Shown piece by piece: positions 1-7,596 of a DNA stretch of 64,000 nucleotides; position 1 is the stretch's first letter; the number at the start of each line of letters is the position of its first letter. The translations under genes and the position numbers were made by a program. The stretch comes from Ruminococcus sp. (GTDB lineage: Bacteria; Bacillota; Clostridia; Oscillospirales; Ruminococcaceae): positions 1-64,000 of the forward strand of contig JAFUYP010000009.1 of the NCBI GenBank assembly GCA_017470535.1, given 5' to 3'. Under the pieces are notes generated by a model, which did not search any database, was not told where the DNA came from, and worked only from the letters and a program-made list of their open reading frames with translations.

Positions 1-80
1 ACATCGCCAAAGTAGACATTAGTTTGTTTCGATTTTTGAAGGTTATTCTTGATAACAAAATGAGGAATATCATACTTCAT
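1..80 (-). CDS. Partial gene overlapping the methyltransferase, possible restriction partner
   Basis: An open frame starts with ATG at 80, inside the last codons of the upstream methyltransferase, and runs off the left edge of the window. It overlaps that gene by 11 nt, which suggests translational coupling. The visible N-terminus begins MKYDIPHFVIKNN and continues to about 26 residues without a stop. I do not recognise the family from so little sequence. Its position directly behind a two-domain adenine methyltransferase makes a cognate restriction endonuclease the natural guess, but this rests on context only. Confidence 0.45.
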   Translation of the reverse strand, partial: MKYDIPHFVIKNNLQKSKQTNVYFGD

Positions 81-1932
81 AATTAACTATCAGCACTTCC
101 TTTCTGCGTGATCCGGATATACCGATTATGTCACCTAATTCTATCGTTTTATAATGATTACTATTAATCCATCTGATAAGATTTTCGTTTGTTTGACCTT
201 TATGCTCAATGACATATGATAACATAAACGATATATTTTTTTCATTCAGCTTGTTCAAGAAATCAAATAGTTCATGCTCTAATGTGTCATTCCATCCGTT
301 AAATCCACGCTTGCCGTCATTATAGGAGCCAGTCGTCAATTTGTAAGGTGGGTCAAGGTACACAAATGTATTATTATCTATCTGAGATAATAAATCCGAG
401 TACTGTCCTGTTTTGAAAGTATAGTCATTTTCTTTGATTGCTCTTGAAAAACTAATCATCTTTTCAAGAACTTTGTCATTAAACCATCGCATCCCAACAG
501 GATTATTAAACTCATGACTGCCGTTGAAGCGTATCTGTTGCTGATAACCATAAAGGATAATAGTATATAGCAGTCGAGGATCACGTTTATCCTCTGGAAA
601 AGAATTATAATAAGCACGGGCTGCTTGATATGCTTCTGCATTTGCTTTTTCAAGCCCAAATTTATTTGTTATTCTTTTAATGTATAATAAATATTGATAT
701 GTATCGTTCGTTTTGAACGATTCAACAAGCTCTGTAACAAAATGATTTATATCATTATAGATAATAGAATCAGCGCTGATGTTTATGCCTACATTAAATC
801 CACCGCCAAAAGCGTCTATAAATTTCTTGTAATGGGCAGGAGCGTGTGAACGAATATCAGATACGATTTTAGACTTGCTTCCTATGTAATTTAAAGGGGA
901 TTCATATAAAACATCGGATTTGTCTTTTAGTTCAACAAAAAACAAGTATTCAAAATGTGCATTTGGATTGTTTGATTTCCAGTTCTGATACTTCTTATAT
1001 GAAATCTTTTTACAAACATAAGTTTCAGACTTGCCATAACGTTTCATAGCAGCTTCAATGTATTCTTTGGACATGAAGCCGTCATTATTATAGCTTAATA
1101 TAACATAACGTGCTTTAGTTTTGGCAAGTATTCTATCAAAAAGAATGTTTGCTTTATATTCTTTTGACCAATCAGAACGCATTGGTGCTGTGCTTCGAGA
1201 ACCTGTGACAGTACTTATTGACGGATTATCATCCAAAACGAGTGTTTCCAATAAATGGTACTGCGTTCCGTACTGATTTTGCGTATATGGTGGATCTAAA
1301 TACAAGATGTCACAATCAATAGTATCTATGATTTCTTCTATTTTAGAATTAAAAGTTGATAGCTTATGGCACTTATTTGTTTTGCTATCTACACGATCAA
1401 ATACTATAGGCTTCAACGCACGTGCATCCCACTTCTTTAGGAAAGCACCGTACACACCAGCGGTATTTGATACATCAGAAACCGATTCGATTAAACAGGC
1501 AAGTAGATAATTATACTCATCATCAGTAATAAGTGAACAGTTTTTCCATTCTTCTATCTTTGAACGAAAAAAATCAATCCTCTCGGCATTTTCAGGCGTA
1601 AAATACATTCTTGATGATTCAGCAGGCGAATAGTTTTTATAAATAAACCCATGAGCAACATCATTGGAGTTATTAAAATACTCAATTGGGTCGAAGCCTA
1701 ATTTTGAAAATGAACAGTGCTGAGAACGTAATCTGCCACCTGTGTATACAACAGACCAGGTCAGATTGTCATTGATTATTATATTGTTATAATACTCCTT
1801 AAAATAATCAGCAACAGAACCTGATCCGCAAAAAGCATCAAAGAAGGACAATTCTTTATTGATCAGTCCCTTATCAGATAATAACGAGTATATTTCTGAT
1901 ACTATCGATTCTTTATTTCCTAAATAACGCAT
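70..1932 (-). CDS. Fused two-domain D12-class adenine-N6 DNA methyltransferase
   Basis: The 620-residue protein contains two complete D12 (Dam-like) methyltransferase domains in tandem. The N-terminal domain has a SAM-binding FDAFCGSGSV motif near residue 32 and catalytic DPPY at 213. The C-terminal domain begins near residue 345 (LNYIGSKSKIV), has FIDAFGGGFN and a second DPPY at 527. This architecture is known from type IIS systems such as M.FokI, where each domain methylates one strand of an asymmetric site. The start is supported by GGAG 7 nt upstream. The gene is visibly more AT-rich than its neighbours and lies beside an apparent integration junction, consistent with horizontal acquisition as part of a restriction-modification system. 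The target sequence cannot be read from the protein. Confidence 0.85.
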   Translation of the reverse strand: MRYLGNKESIVSEIYSLLSDKGLINKELSFFDAFCGSGSVADYFKEYYNNIIINDNLTWSVVYTGGRLRSQHCSFSKLGFDPIEYFNNSNDVAHGFIYKNYSPAESSRMYFTPENAERIDFFRSKIEEWKNCSLITDDEYNYLLACLIESVSDVSNTAGVYGAFLKKWDARALKPIVFDRVDSKTNKCHKLSTFNSKIEEIIDTIDCDILYLDPPYTQNQYGTQYHLLETLVLDDNPSISTVTGSRSTAPMRSDWSKEYKANILFDRILAKTKARYVILSYNNDGFMSKEYIEAAMKRYGKSETYVCKKISYKKYQNWKSNNPNAHFEYLFFVELKDKSDVLYESPLNYIGSKSKIVSDIRSHAPAHYKKFIDAFGGGFNVGINISADSIIYNDINHFVTELVESFKTNDTYQYLLYIKRITNKFGLEKANAEAYQAARAYYNSFPEDKRDPRLLYTIILYGYQQQIRFNGSHEFNNPVGMRWFNDKVLEKMISFSRAIKENDYTFKTGQYSDLLSQIDNNTFVYLDPPYKLTTGSYNDGKRGFNGWNDTLEHELFDFLNKLNEKNISFMLSYVIEHKGQTNENLIRWINSNHYKTIELGDIIGISGSRRKEVLIVNYEV

Positions 1933-1970
1933 TTAGACACTCCATATACACAAAACGAGCTTATAGCCTC

Positions 1971-1999
1971 ATTATAACATATCTTAATTAAAAATACAA
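1971..1999 (-). promoter_or_regulatory. Promoter of the methyltransferase gene
   Basis: On the minus strand TTGTAT (1994-1999) is followed by 17 bp and a perfect TATAAT (1971-1976), about 40 bp upstream of the methyltransferase start. Confidence 0.6.
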
Positions 2000-2012
2000 C
2001 AGGTTAATAAAT

Positions 2013-2041
2013 AAGGCATTTACCGCAAGGGCAAATGCCTT
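2013..2041 (-). terminator. Hairpin downstream of rpsI
   Basis: AAGGCATTT (2013-2021) and AAATGCCTT (2033-2041) form a 9-bp inverted repeat around an 11-nt loop. On the minus strand it is followed by an AT-rich stretch rather than a long T run. It could terminate the rplM-rpsI transcript before the methyltransferase promoter. Confidence 0.5.
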
Positions 2042-2048
2042 AAATCCT

Positions 2049-2079
2049 GTTAGTTACCCGTTAGTTACGTGTTAGTTAC
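2049..2079. repeat. Three 9-bp direct repeats at 11-bp spacing next to rpsI
   Basis: GTTAGTTAC occurs at 2049-2057, 2060-2068 and 2071-2079, each copy starting 11 bp after the last. Arrays like this at element ends are typical of arm-type binding sites for tyrosine integrases. They sit between the 3' end of rpsI and the AT-rich restriction-modification segment, so they may mark the end of an integrated element. Confidence 0.5.
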
Positions 2080-2167
2080 CGTCCGAAATTCACCATATCT
2101 CAGATAAGCCCAAACCGAACGAAACAGCGTAAATACGTGATTTTGAATACTCCCAGTAGGGATAAAA

Positions 2168-2569
2168 TTATCTCTTCGAGAACTGCGGAGCACGTCTTGC
2201 AGCCTTTAAGCCGTACTTCTTTCTTTCCTTCATTCTCGGGTCTCTTGTAAGGAAGCCGGCCTTTTTGAGGATAGCTCTGAACTCAGGGTCAGCCTGTAAG
2301 AGTGCTCTTGAAAGACCGTGTCTTATAGCACCAGCCTGACCTGTAACGCCGCCGCCTGCAACAGTGCAGACGATGTCGTATTTGCCGTTTGTATCTGTCA
2401 CGCCAAAGGGCTGACGAACGATGAGCTTGAGAGTTTCAAGACCAAAGTAATCGTCAATATCTCTGCCGTTTATAGTGATCTTTCCTTCGCCCTCATAAAC
2501 ACGAACTCGTGCAACTGAGTGCTTTCTTCTGCCTGTTCCGTAGAAGTAAGGCTTCTTTGATTCGTACAT
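2168..2569 (-). CDS. rpsI: 30S ribosomal protein S9
   Basis: This 133-residue protein is full length for bacterial S9. It opens [16 protein letters not shown] and has the family motif [19 protein letters not shown]. It ends in the basic SKR tail that reaches the ribosomal P site near tRNA. The start is preceded by GGAAGGAGAG. It lies 17 bp downstream of rplM, the conserved L13-S9 pair, and shares the rplM promoter and leader. Immediately downstream the sequence becomes AT-rich and carries iterated repeats, so the 3' end appears to flank an integrated element. The coding sequence itself is intact. Confidence 0.97.
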   Translation of the reverse strand: MYESKKPYFYGTGRRKHSVARVRVYEGEGKITINGRDIDDYFGLETLKLIVRQPFGVTDTNGKYDIVCTVAGGGVTGQAGAIRHGLSRALLQADPEFRAILKKAGFLTRDPRMKERKKYGLKAARRAPQFSKR

Positions 2570-2586
2570 TTAAAACTCTCCTTCCA

Positions 2587-3018
2587 TTAAAGCTCGTATT
2601 TCTCAGGCTTCTGAGCAGCATTGTCATGCTCAGCACCCTTGTATACACGAAGTCTTGTGGCAGCCTTTCTGCCGAGTGTGTTGTTGGGGAGCATACCCTC
2701 AACAGCTATCTTCATAGCTCTGTCTGCCTGCTTTTCCATAAGCTCTCTGTAACCGATCTCTTTAAGACCGCCAATCCAGCCTGTGTGCCATCTGTAAAAT
2801 TTCTGATCGAGCTTCTTGCCTGTCAGAACTGCCTTCTCGCAGTTGATAATTATTACATGATCGCCGCAGTCAGCGTGAGGAGCAAATGTTACCTTGTGCT
2901 TACCTCTTAAAATGTGTGCAGCCTTTGCAGCGACTCTACCGAGAGGCTGTCCCTCTGCATCAAGGATATACCACTTGCGACCTTCAAGGTCAGCAGCCTT
3001 GGGCATATAAGTTGACAT
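2587..3018 (-). CDS. rplM: 50S ribosomal protein L13
   Basis: Starting at ATG 3018 (MSTYMPKAADLEGRKWY) gives a 143-residue L13 of normal length. A longer in-frame start at 3081 would extend through the leader RNA and lacks a ribosome site. ATG 3018 has GGAGG about 7 nt upstream. Family motifs visible are the DAEGQPLGRVAAKAA segment, HADCGDHVIIIN and the MLPNNTLGRKAATRLRVYKG segment near the C-terminus. L13 is an early-assembly protein of the large subunit. It is transcribed with rpsI, and the untranslated leader probably mediates feedback control, as in other Firmicutes. Confidence 0.96.
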   Translation of the reverse strand: MSTYMPKAADLEGRKWYILDAEGQPLGRVAAKAAHILRGKHKVTFAPHADCGDHVIIINCEKAVLTGKKLDQKFYRWHTGWIGGLKEIGYRELMEKQADRAMKIAVEGMLPNNTLGRKAATRLRVYKGAEHDNAAQKPEKYEL

Positions 3019-3096
3019 AGTTTTTTCCTCCATTCGTAATGCAGCACTCTGGGTGCTTTTGTCCGGTATGCGTGAGCGCATACTTTTTCACAACAT
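3019..3096 (-). promoter_or_regulatory. Leader RNA of rplM (L13-leader-like)
   Basis: The transcript upstream of rplM contains two clear hairpins. One is the palindrome GTATGCG-TGAG-CGCATAC at 3066-3083. The other has AGCAC/GTGCT arms at 3043-3047 and 3053-3057, just before the ribosome site. Firmicutes L13 leaders are autoregulatory binding sites for the L13 protein. The position and two-hairpin form fit, but I could not match the consensus base by base. Confidence 0.5.
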
Positions 3097-3101
3097 TTGC
3101 T

Positions 3102-3130
3102 ATTATACAGCATACAGACCCTTTTGTCAA
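3102..3130 (-). promoter_or_regulatory. Consensus sigma-A promoter of rplM-rpsI
   Basis: On the minus strand a perfect TTGACA (3125-3130), 17-bp spacer and perfect TATAAT (3102-3107) precede the rplM leader. Confidence 0.85.
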
Positions 3131-3254
3131 TAGTCATTTTGCCGAAAATTTAATTTATACCCCTCATTCTCTTTATTTCTCTGCGTTTCTCTGCGTTTTT
3201 CTCGATTTCTCTTTCATCGTTTCATTTTTGAGATCCCGTTCGCCGGGACGGTGA

Positions 3255-3283
3255 TTGACAATTTATTAAAAATGTGTTATAAT
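3255..3283 (+). promoter_or_regulatory. Consensus sigma-A promoter for the arsR-prmA direction
   Basis: A perfect TTGACA (3255-3260), 17-bp spacer and TATAAT (3278-3283) lie about 40 bp before the ArsR-family gene. The region between this promoter and the divergent rplM promoter (about 3131-3254) is pyrimidine-rich and shows no gene. Confidence 0.85.
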
Positions 3284-3324
3284 ATATGGACAGTATTATT
3301 CTTTGACGGGCGGAGGTGGCTGAA

Positions 3325-3654
3325 ATGTCTGCACATAATAATGAGATGCCGGCGTGCGATGAGCGTGATATGCCGTGTGAAGAGGAGATAATAGATCTGT
3401 CTGAGCTGTTCAAGGTGCTTGGCGATCCTACAAGGATAAAGATACTTTGTGCATTGTCTGAGGGCGAGCTTGGCGTGTCAGATGTTGCAAGACTTCTCGG
3501 TGCTACACAGTCAGCTATATCGCATCAGCTGAGGGTCTTAAAGCAGGCAAGGCTCGTCAAATACCGCCGTGACGGTAAGGCAGTGCTGTATTCGGTGTCT
3601 GATGACCATGTGCATACAATGATGAGCATGGGACTTGAACACGTTAACGAGTAG
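3325..3654 (+). CDS. ArsR/SmtB-family transcriptional regulator
   Basis: A 109-residue winged-helix regulator. The core LFKVLGDPTRIKILCALSEG leads into the recognition helix QSAISHQLRVLKQARLVKYRRDG, classic for ArsR/SmtB metal or redox sensors that derepress when bound. ATG 3325 is chosen because GGAGG at 3312-3316 sits 8 nt upstream; a GTG at 3316 would lie inside that site. The N-terminus carries C and H residues (MPACDERDMPCEEE), as in CadC/SmtB-type proteins with N-terminal metal sites, so metal sensing is plausible. No transporter or resistance gene is adjacent, and prmA follows at about 30 bp. The ligand is unknown. Confidence 0.85.
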   Translation: MSAHNNEMPACDERDMPCEEEIIDLSELFKVLGDPTRIKILCALSEGELGVSDVARLLGATQSAISHQLRVLKQARLVKYRRDGKAVLYSVSDDHVHTMMSMGLEHVNE

Positions 3655-3685
3655 TATACTATAATTATTATGAAAGGGCGATACT

Positions 3686-4747
3686 GTGAGCAACTGGTTT
3701 GAGGTAGAGATACTTTGTAACAGAGAGGGCTTTGATGCTGTGACAGGCTGCCTTCTGAGACTTGATATAAATGGCTTTGAGATAAGCGACAGCGAGGAGT
3801 TTACTGCATTTACGCAGGATAAGAACGCAAGCTGGGATTATATAGATGATAAGCTGCTTGAAGAAAAGAATTCGCAGGATAGCGTTAAGTGCTATCTTCC
3901 TGATAATGAGCAGGGCAGGGGACAGCTCGAGCTTGTAAGACAGGAGATGAAGTCTCTTAAAGAACGTGATGAGGATGATACCTTCGGCAGCCTTGAGATC
4001 AAAGTATCACAGGTCAGGGAGGAGGACTGGGCTAATAACTGGAAACAGTATTTCAAGCCCTTTGCAGTCGGTAAGAGCCTTATCGTCAAGCCGTCCTGGG
4101 AGGAGTCTGACCCAGAGTGGAAGGATATGGTGGTGATCGAGATAGACCCGGGATCGAGCTTTGGTACAGGTCAGCATGAAACCACAAAAATGTGCCTTGA
4201 TTTTCTTGATATGCTCGTAAGACCCGGTGATAAGATGCTTGACCTCGGCTGCGGCAGCGGTATCCTGTCGATAGCTGCTAAAAAGCTCGGCGCTTCGAGC
4301 GTCACGGCAGTTGATATAGATGAGAACTCCGTAAATATCGCACGGGAGAACTATCTTAATAACGGACTTGATGAGAGTGCGCTCACCACCTACGTCGGCA
4401 ATGTCATAGATGATGAGCAGCTGCGTGAGAAGATAGGTACAGGATATAGGATAGTGTGTGCCAATATCGTGGCAGATGTGCTTATAGGTATGAGCAGCTT
4501 TATCGAAAAATTCATGAGCGACGACGGCTGGCTCATCATATCGGGCATAATAGAGGAACGTATGTATGAGGTCTTTGATAAAATGGTCGCAAACGGTCTG
4601 AAGCTTATCTGGCATGATACATTAAACGGCTGGGTGGCTGCAAGACTTGTTTCGGAAAGAGATCCCGATTCTATAAAAAGACATGAATATGCAATGCTTA
4701 GTGAGGAGGAGGGCAGACAGCTCCTGGCTGAGCAGAGCGGGGAATAA
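3686..4747 (+). CDS. prmA: Ribosomal protein L11 methyltransferase
   Basis: PrmA trimethylates ribosomal protein L11 using S-adenosylmethionine. The N-terminal region (about 1-110) is the L11-binding domain. The Rossmann methyltransferase follows, with the family signature DPGSSFGTGQHETT and motif I DLGCGSGILSIAAKKLG, then VTAVDIDENSV and CANIVADVL. At 353 residues it is longer than the roughly 290-310 usual. The excess lies in the N-terminal domain and in a charged tail after WHDTLNGWVAARL. It starts at GTG 3686 with a GAAAGGG site upstream. It is likely cotranscribed with the upstream ArsR gene and the downstream PII-like gene. Confidence 0.93.
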   Translation: MSNWFEVEILCNREGFDAVTGCLLRLDINGFEISDSEEFTAFTQDKNASWDYIDDKLLEEKNSQDSVKCYLPDNEQGRGQLELVRQEMKSLKERDEDDTFGSLEIKVSQVREEDWANNWKQYFKPFAVGKSLIVKPSWEESDPEWKDMVVIEIDPGSSFGTGQHETTKMCLDFLDMLVRPGDKMLDLGCGSGILSIAAKKLGASSVTAVDIDENSVNIARENYLNNGLDESALTTYVGNVIDDEQLREKIGTGYRIVCANIVADVLIGMSSFIEKFMSDDGWLIISGIIEERMYEVFDKMVANGLKLIWHDTLNGWVAARLVSERDPDSIKRHEYAMLSEEEGRQLLAEQSGE

Positions 4748-4779
4748 CAAAACGAAAAAATTATAAAAAGGAGGATAAT

Positions 4780-5118
4780 ATGCAGTTATTATTTGTAATT
4801 ATCAAAAGAACAGAAGTACTTGACGACATTATGAAAGCACTTGCTTCGGCAGGTATACACGGCGGTACTGCACTTGACAGCGTGGGAATGGCAAAGTCTA
4901 TCTCAAATATGGACAACCTTCCTACAATATCAGTCCTTCGTGAGATATTAAAGGGCGAAGATGAATCGCAGAAGGGCAAAACCATCTTCGTCGCAGTAAA
5001 CGATGACCAGCTCCAGACAGCTATCAAGGCAGTCAAGAGCGTGACGGGTGAGCTTGACCAGCCCAATGCAGGCGTGCTATTTGCACTTCCTATCACCTAT
5101 TCTGAGGGTCTTAATTAA
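4780..5118 (+). CDS. PII-like small signalling protein
   Basis: This 112-residue protein opens with a ferredoxin-like beta strand (MQLLFVIIKR) and helix, as PII (GlnB) and PII-like regulators do. It ends with the second beta-alpha-beta unit (KTIFVAVNDDQLQTAIKAVKSV). The central loop, where canonical PII carries the uridylylated T-loop, reads ISNMDNLPTISVLREI and does not match GlnB. It is therefore a divergent PII-like or CutA-like protein of unknown ligand, perhaps a nucleotide sensor. AAGGAGG about 6 nt before ATG 4780 supports the start. It follows prmA by 32 bp and precedes the rpmB promoter. Confidence 0.5.
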   Translation: MQLLFVIIKRTEVLDDIMKALASAGIHGGTALDSVGMAKSISNMDNLPTISVLREILKGEDESQKGKTIFVAVNDDQLQTAIKAVKSVTGELDQPNAGVLFALPITYSEGLN

Positions 5119-5166
5119 GCATACTGTACAAATTTTTAAGAATTTATAAAAAATTGTGAAAAACAC

Positions 5167-5195
5167 TTGCTTTTTTGTTTTTAAAATGCTATAAT
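5167..5195 (+). promoter_or_regulatory. Promoter of rpmB
   Basis: TTGCTT (5167-5172), a 17-bp spacer and TATAAT (5190-5195) lie about 47 bp before the L28 start codon. Confidence 0.7.
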
Positions 5196-5241
5196 ATATT
5201 TTGTTGTGAATTATGAAAAATTTAGAAGGGGGTGCAACCTA

Positions 5242-5427
5242 ATGGCAAAATGTGATATTTGCGGAAAGGGTGTAACTTTCGGGATCAAGGTATCTCACTC
5301 TCACAGAAGAACAAACAGAGCTTGGAAGCCCAATGTAAAGAGGGTAAAGGCAGTAGTTAACGGTACTCCCAAGCATATATACGCTTGCACAAGATGCCTG
5401 CGTACAGGTAAGGTTGAAAGAGCCTGA
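5242..5427 (+). CDS. rpmB: 50S ribosomal protein L28
   Basis: ATG 5242 gives a 61-residue protein (MAKCDICGKGVTFG), the usual size for L28. A longer reading from 5206 would include the AGAAGGGGGTG ribosome site. The protein shows CDICGKG near the N-terminus and CTRCLRTGKV near the C-terminus, so it is the zinc-ribbon form with four cysteines. The motif SHSHRRTNRAWKPNVKR is characteristic of L28. It is a single-gene transcript with its own promoter and a strong terminator. Confidence 0.96.
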   Translation: MAKCDICGKGVTFGIKVSHSHRRTNRAWKPNVKRVKAVVNGTPKHIYACTRCLRTGKVERA

Positions 5428-5445
5428 TAACACTGAAAGGATAAC

Positions 5446-5482
5446 AAGACCGGCTTAGTTGTAAGTGCGGTCTTTTTATTTT
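5446..5482 (+). terminator. Rho-independent terminator after rpmB
   Basis: AAGACCG (5446-5452) pairs with CGGTCTT (5468-5474) and is followed directly by a T-rich run. Confidence 0.8.
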
Positions 5483-5558
5483 GCAAAAATTTCGCTATGT
5501 GACAGCAATTTTTACATATCCTTGCGCTTTCGGGGGAATATTTTTTTGTCTTTGGCAC

Positions 5559-5587
5559 TTGTAATTTCTTTTAATATAGTGTATAAT
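5559..5587 (+). promoter_or_regulatory. Promoter for the site-2 protease/scpAB operon
   Basis: TTGTAA (5559-5564), 17 bp, TATAAT (5582-5587), ending about 45 bp before the first gene. Confidence 0.65.
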
Positions 5588-5632
5588 ATATTATGTATTG
5601 GTATATATCGGATTTGATAAAGAGGAGATATA

Positions 5633-6370
5633 ATGACACAGCAGACATTACTCAAATACGGCGTAAAGCTGATAATCATATTCATGTGCCTGCCGGTGCA
5701 TGAGTTCGCTCATGCGTGGAGCGCAAGAAAGCTCGGCGACGACAGCCAGGACTATAAGGGCAGGCTGACGCTCAATCCGCTCGCACACCTTGACCCTATC
5801 GGTGCGATAGCTCTGTTCTTCACAGGCTTCGGCTGGGCAAAGCCCGTCGAGGTAGATTCAAGGAGATTTAAAAATTTCAAGCGTGATATGGCGCTGACAG
5901 CTGCGGCAGGTCCTGTATCGAATATCCTGCTCTCGCTGGTCGGCATGATACTCTGGAAGGTCGCACTTTGCTGCTACTGGTCAAAGGCAGGTATACCGCT
6001 GTCAGATATATCAAGTGTCACCGGCGGCGGTATGTCAACTGTTGCCTACTATCAGCTCGGGGCAGGAAATGATGCCTTGTTCTGGCTGCAATTCATACTG
6101 TTTTATTTTTCAATGGTGAATATCGGTCTTGCGGTCTTTAACCTTATACCGATACCGCCGCTTGACGGGTCAAAGATAATAATGTTCTTCCTGTCAAATA
6201 AATTAAACTATAAGCTGTATGAATATCAGCTGTATATTTATATATGTTTCTTGGCAGTGCTTTTCACGGGGCTTCTTGATAAGCCGCTCGGCTTTTTGCA
6301 GGGGGCAGTGTTCTGGTTTGTAGATCTTATTACCGGGTGGGTGCCCTCTCTTGTAGGGGCGATAGTCTGA
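5633..6370 (+). CDS. Site-2 protease family membrane metalloprotease
   Basis: This 245-residue polytopic membrane protein belongs to peptidase family M50B. The zinc motif HEFAH is at residues 23-27 inside the first membrane segment. A second conserved motif, NLIPIPPLDGSK, carries the third-ligand Asp typical of the family. Several hydrophobic segments follow, to the C-terminus. It has no PDZ domain, so it matches the short uncharacterised M50 proteins found beside scpA in many Clostridia rather than RseP or SpoIVFB. The substrate is unknown. It is 31 bp upstream of scpA and likely in the same operon. Confidence 0.85.
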   Translation: MTQQTLLKYGVKLIIIFMCLPVHEFAHAWSARKLGDDSQDYKGRLTLNPLAHLDPIGAIALFFTGFGWAKPVEVDSRRFKNFKRDMALTAAAGPVSNILLSLVGMILWKVALCCYWSKAGIPLSDISSVTGGGMSTVAYYQLGAGNDALFWLQFILFYFSMVNIGLAVFNLIPIPPLDGSKIIMFFLSNKLNYKLYEYQLYIYICFLAVLFTGLLDKPLGFLQGAVFWFVDLITGWVPSLVGAIV

Positions 6371-6401
6371 AAAAGCACTATTATAAAGGAGAGTTCTTAC
6401 A

Positions 6402-7595
6402 TTGGAGGCTGTTTCGTTTAAGCTCGATATGTTTGAAGGTCCGCTTGATCTGCTTTTGCACCTTATACAAAAGCATAAGCTCGACATCATGGATATTGAG
6501 ATCTCTTTGCTGCTTGAACAGTACCTTGAATATATAAACGACCTTGACTATGAGGATTATGAGTACGCCGGGGAGTTTCTCGAAATGGCGGCAAGGCTCA
6601 TATACATAAAGACAGTGTCGCTGCTGCCCAAGCCCGAGGAGGCTGAGGTGCTGAAGGAGGAGCTTCAGGGCAGGATAATCGAATACTCTATCTGTAAGCA
6701 GTTAGCATCAAAGCTGCGTGAAAGCTATCTTGTAAACGGCGTGTTCGTGCGTGATGAGCTGGTGCTTGAAGAAGGCTCAAAGGCGTATGAGAACGAACAC
6801 TCAGCACAGGAGCTTGTCGAAGCACTCCTGCTTGCCGGCAAAAAGAAGATAACTCCCGAGCCTGCTGTTAAGGTAAGGGATTTTGAAAGGATAGTTTCCC
6901 ATAAGATATATTCCGTCACAGCGAAGATACTTTTCGTCCTTAAAAAGCTCTATAAGACAGGCAGCTTTGATATGGACAGGCTGTATGACGGCATGAAGGA
7001 AAAGTCCGAGAGGATAGCTACATTTTTAGCGGTGCTGGAGCTTACAAGATCGGGGCGTATCACTTTAAGCGATGATAATAAGACTATCTATTTCAAGCGC
7101 CGTACAAAAGAGGAACGAGAGCTTGAACACAGCGGTGTAAGGGCAGAGGAACAAAGACTGCTCTATGAGGAGGGCGAGTATATCCCCGAGGACGAGGAGG
7201 ATATGCCCGAGATAGACGAGGATACCGAGTATGCGGTGTTTGAGCCGTACTATACGAAGGAACAGCGCCGTGAGATTCCTGTCAGAAGAATGTCCGATAA
7301 GGTGCTGCCAAAAGAGGCTAAGGATATTATAATACTTGATAAGAATGCTGCCGATAAAAAAGAACAGACAGCAGTTCCATATCAGGAGCCGCAGCCGCCG
7401 CAAACGGCAAACGAGCCGCATGAGCCTGATATACCTGTCAGTGCAGAAAAGCCTGTAAAGCCTGTGGAAATAAAGCCGCCTGTGAAAAAGCATAATAAGG
7501 CATTTGCATTCGGCGTGATAGCGGGCGTGTGTGCAGCGGCAGTGGTCGTGGGTACTGTGATGATGATAAAACATAAACGCAAAGCGAGGAAATAA
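6402..7595 (+). CDS. scpA: Segregation and condensation protein A with C-terminal membrane anchor
   Basis: Residues 1 to about 240 are a normal ScpA kleisin: the opening FKLDMFEGPLDLLLHLIQKHKLDI, the ISLLLEQYLEYI helix, and a C-terminal winged-helix part around TFLAVLELTRSGRI. ScpA bridges the SMC heads with ScpB in chromosome condensation. The start is TTG 6402 with AAAGGAGAG upstream. The protein is 397 residues, about 150 longer than usual. The extra part is an acidic linker, a proline-rich stretch near 330-362, and a hydrophobic helix at about 366-389 followed by KHKRKARK. That tail would anchor the kleisin in the membrane, which is unusual. It is followed 1 bp later by scpB. Confidence 0.92.
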   Translation: MEAVSFKLDMFEGPLDLLLHLIQKHKLDIMDIEISLLLEQYLEYINDLDYEDYEYAGEFLEMAARLIYIKTVSLLPKPEEAEVLKEELQGRIIEYSICKQLASKLRESYLVNGVFVRDELVLEEGSKAYENEHSAQELVEALLLAGKKKITPEPAVKVRDFERIVSHKIYSVTAKILFVLKKLYKTGSFDMDRLYDGMKEKSERIATFLAVLELTRSGRITLSDDNKTIYFKRRTKEERELEHSGVRAEEQRLLYEEGEYIPEDEEDMPEIDEDTEYAVFEPYYTKEQRREIPVRRMSDKVLPKEAKDIIILDKNAADKKEQTAVPYQEPQPPQTANEPHEPDIPVSAEKPVKPVEIKPPVKKHNKAFAFGVIAGVCAAAVVVGTVMMIKHKRKARK

Positions 7596-7596
7596 A

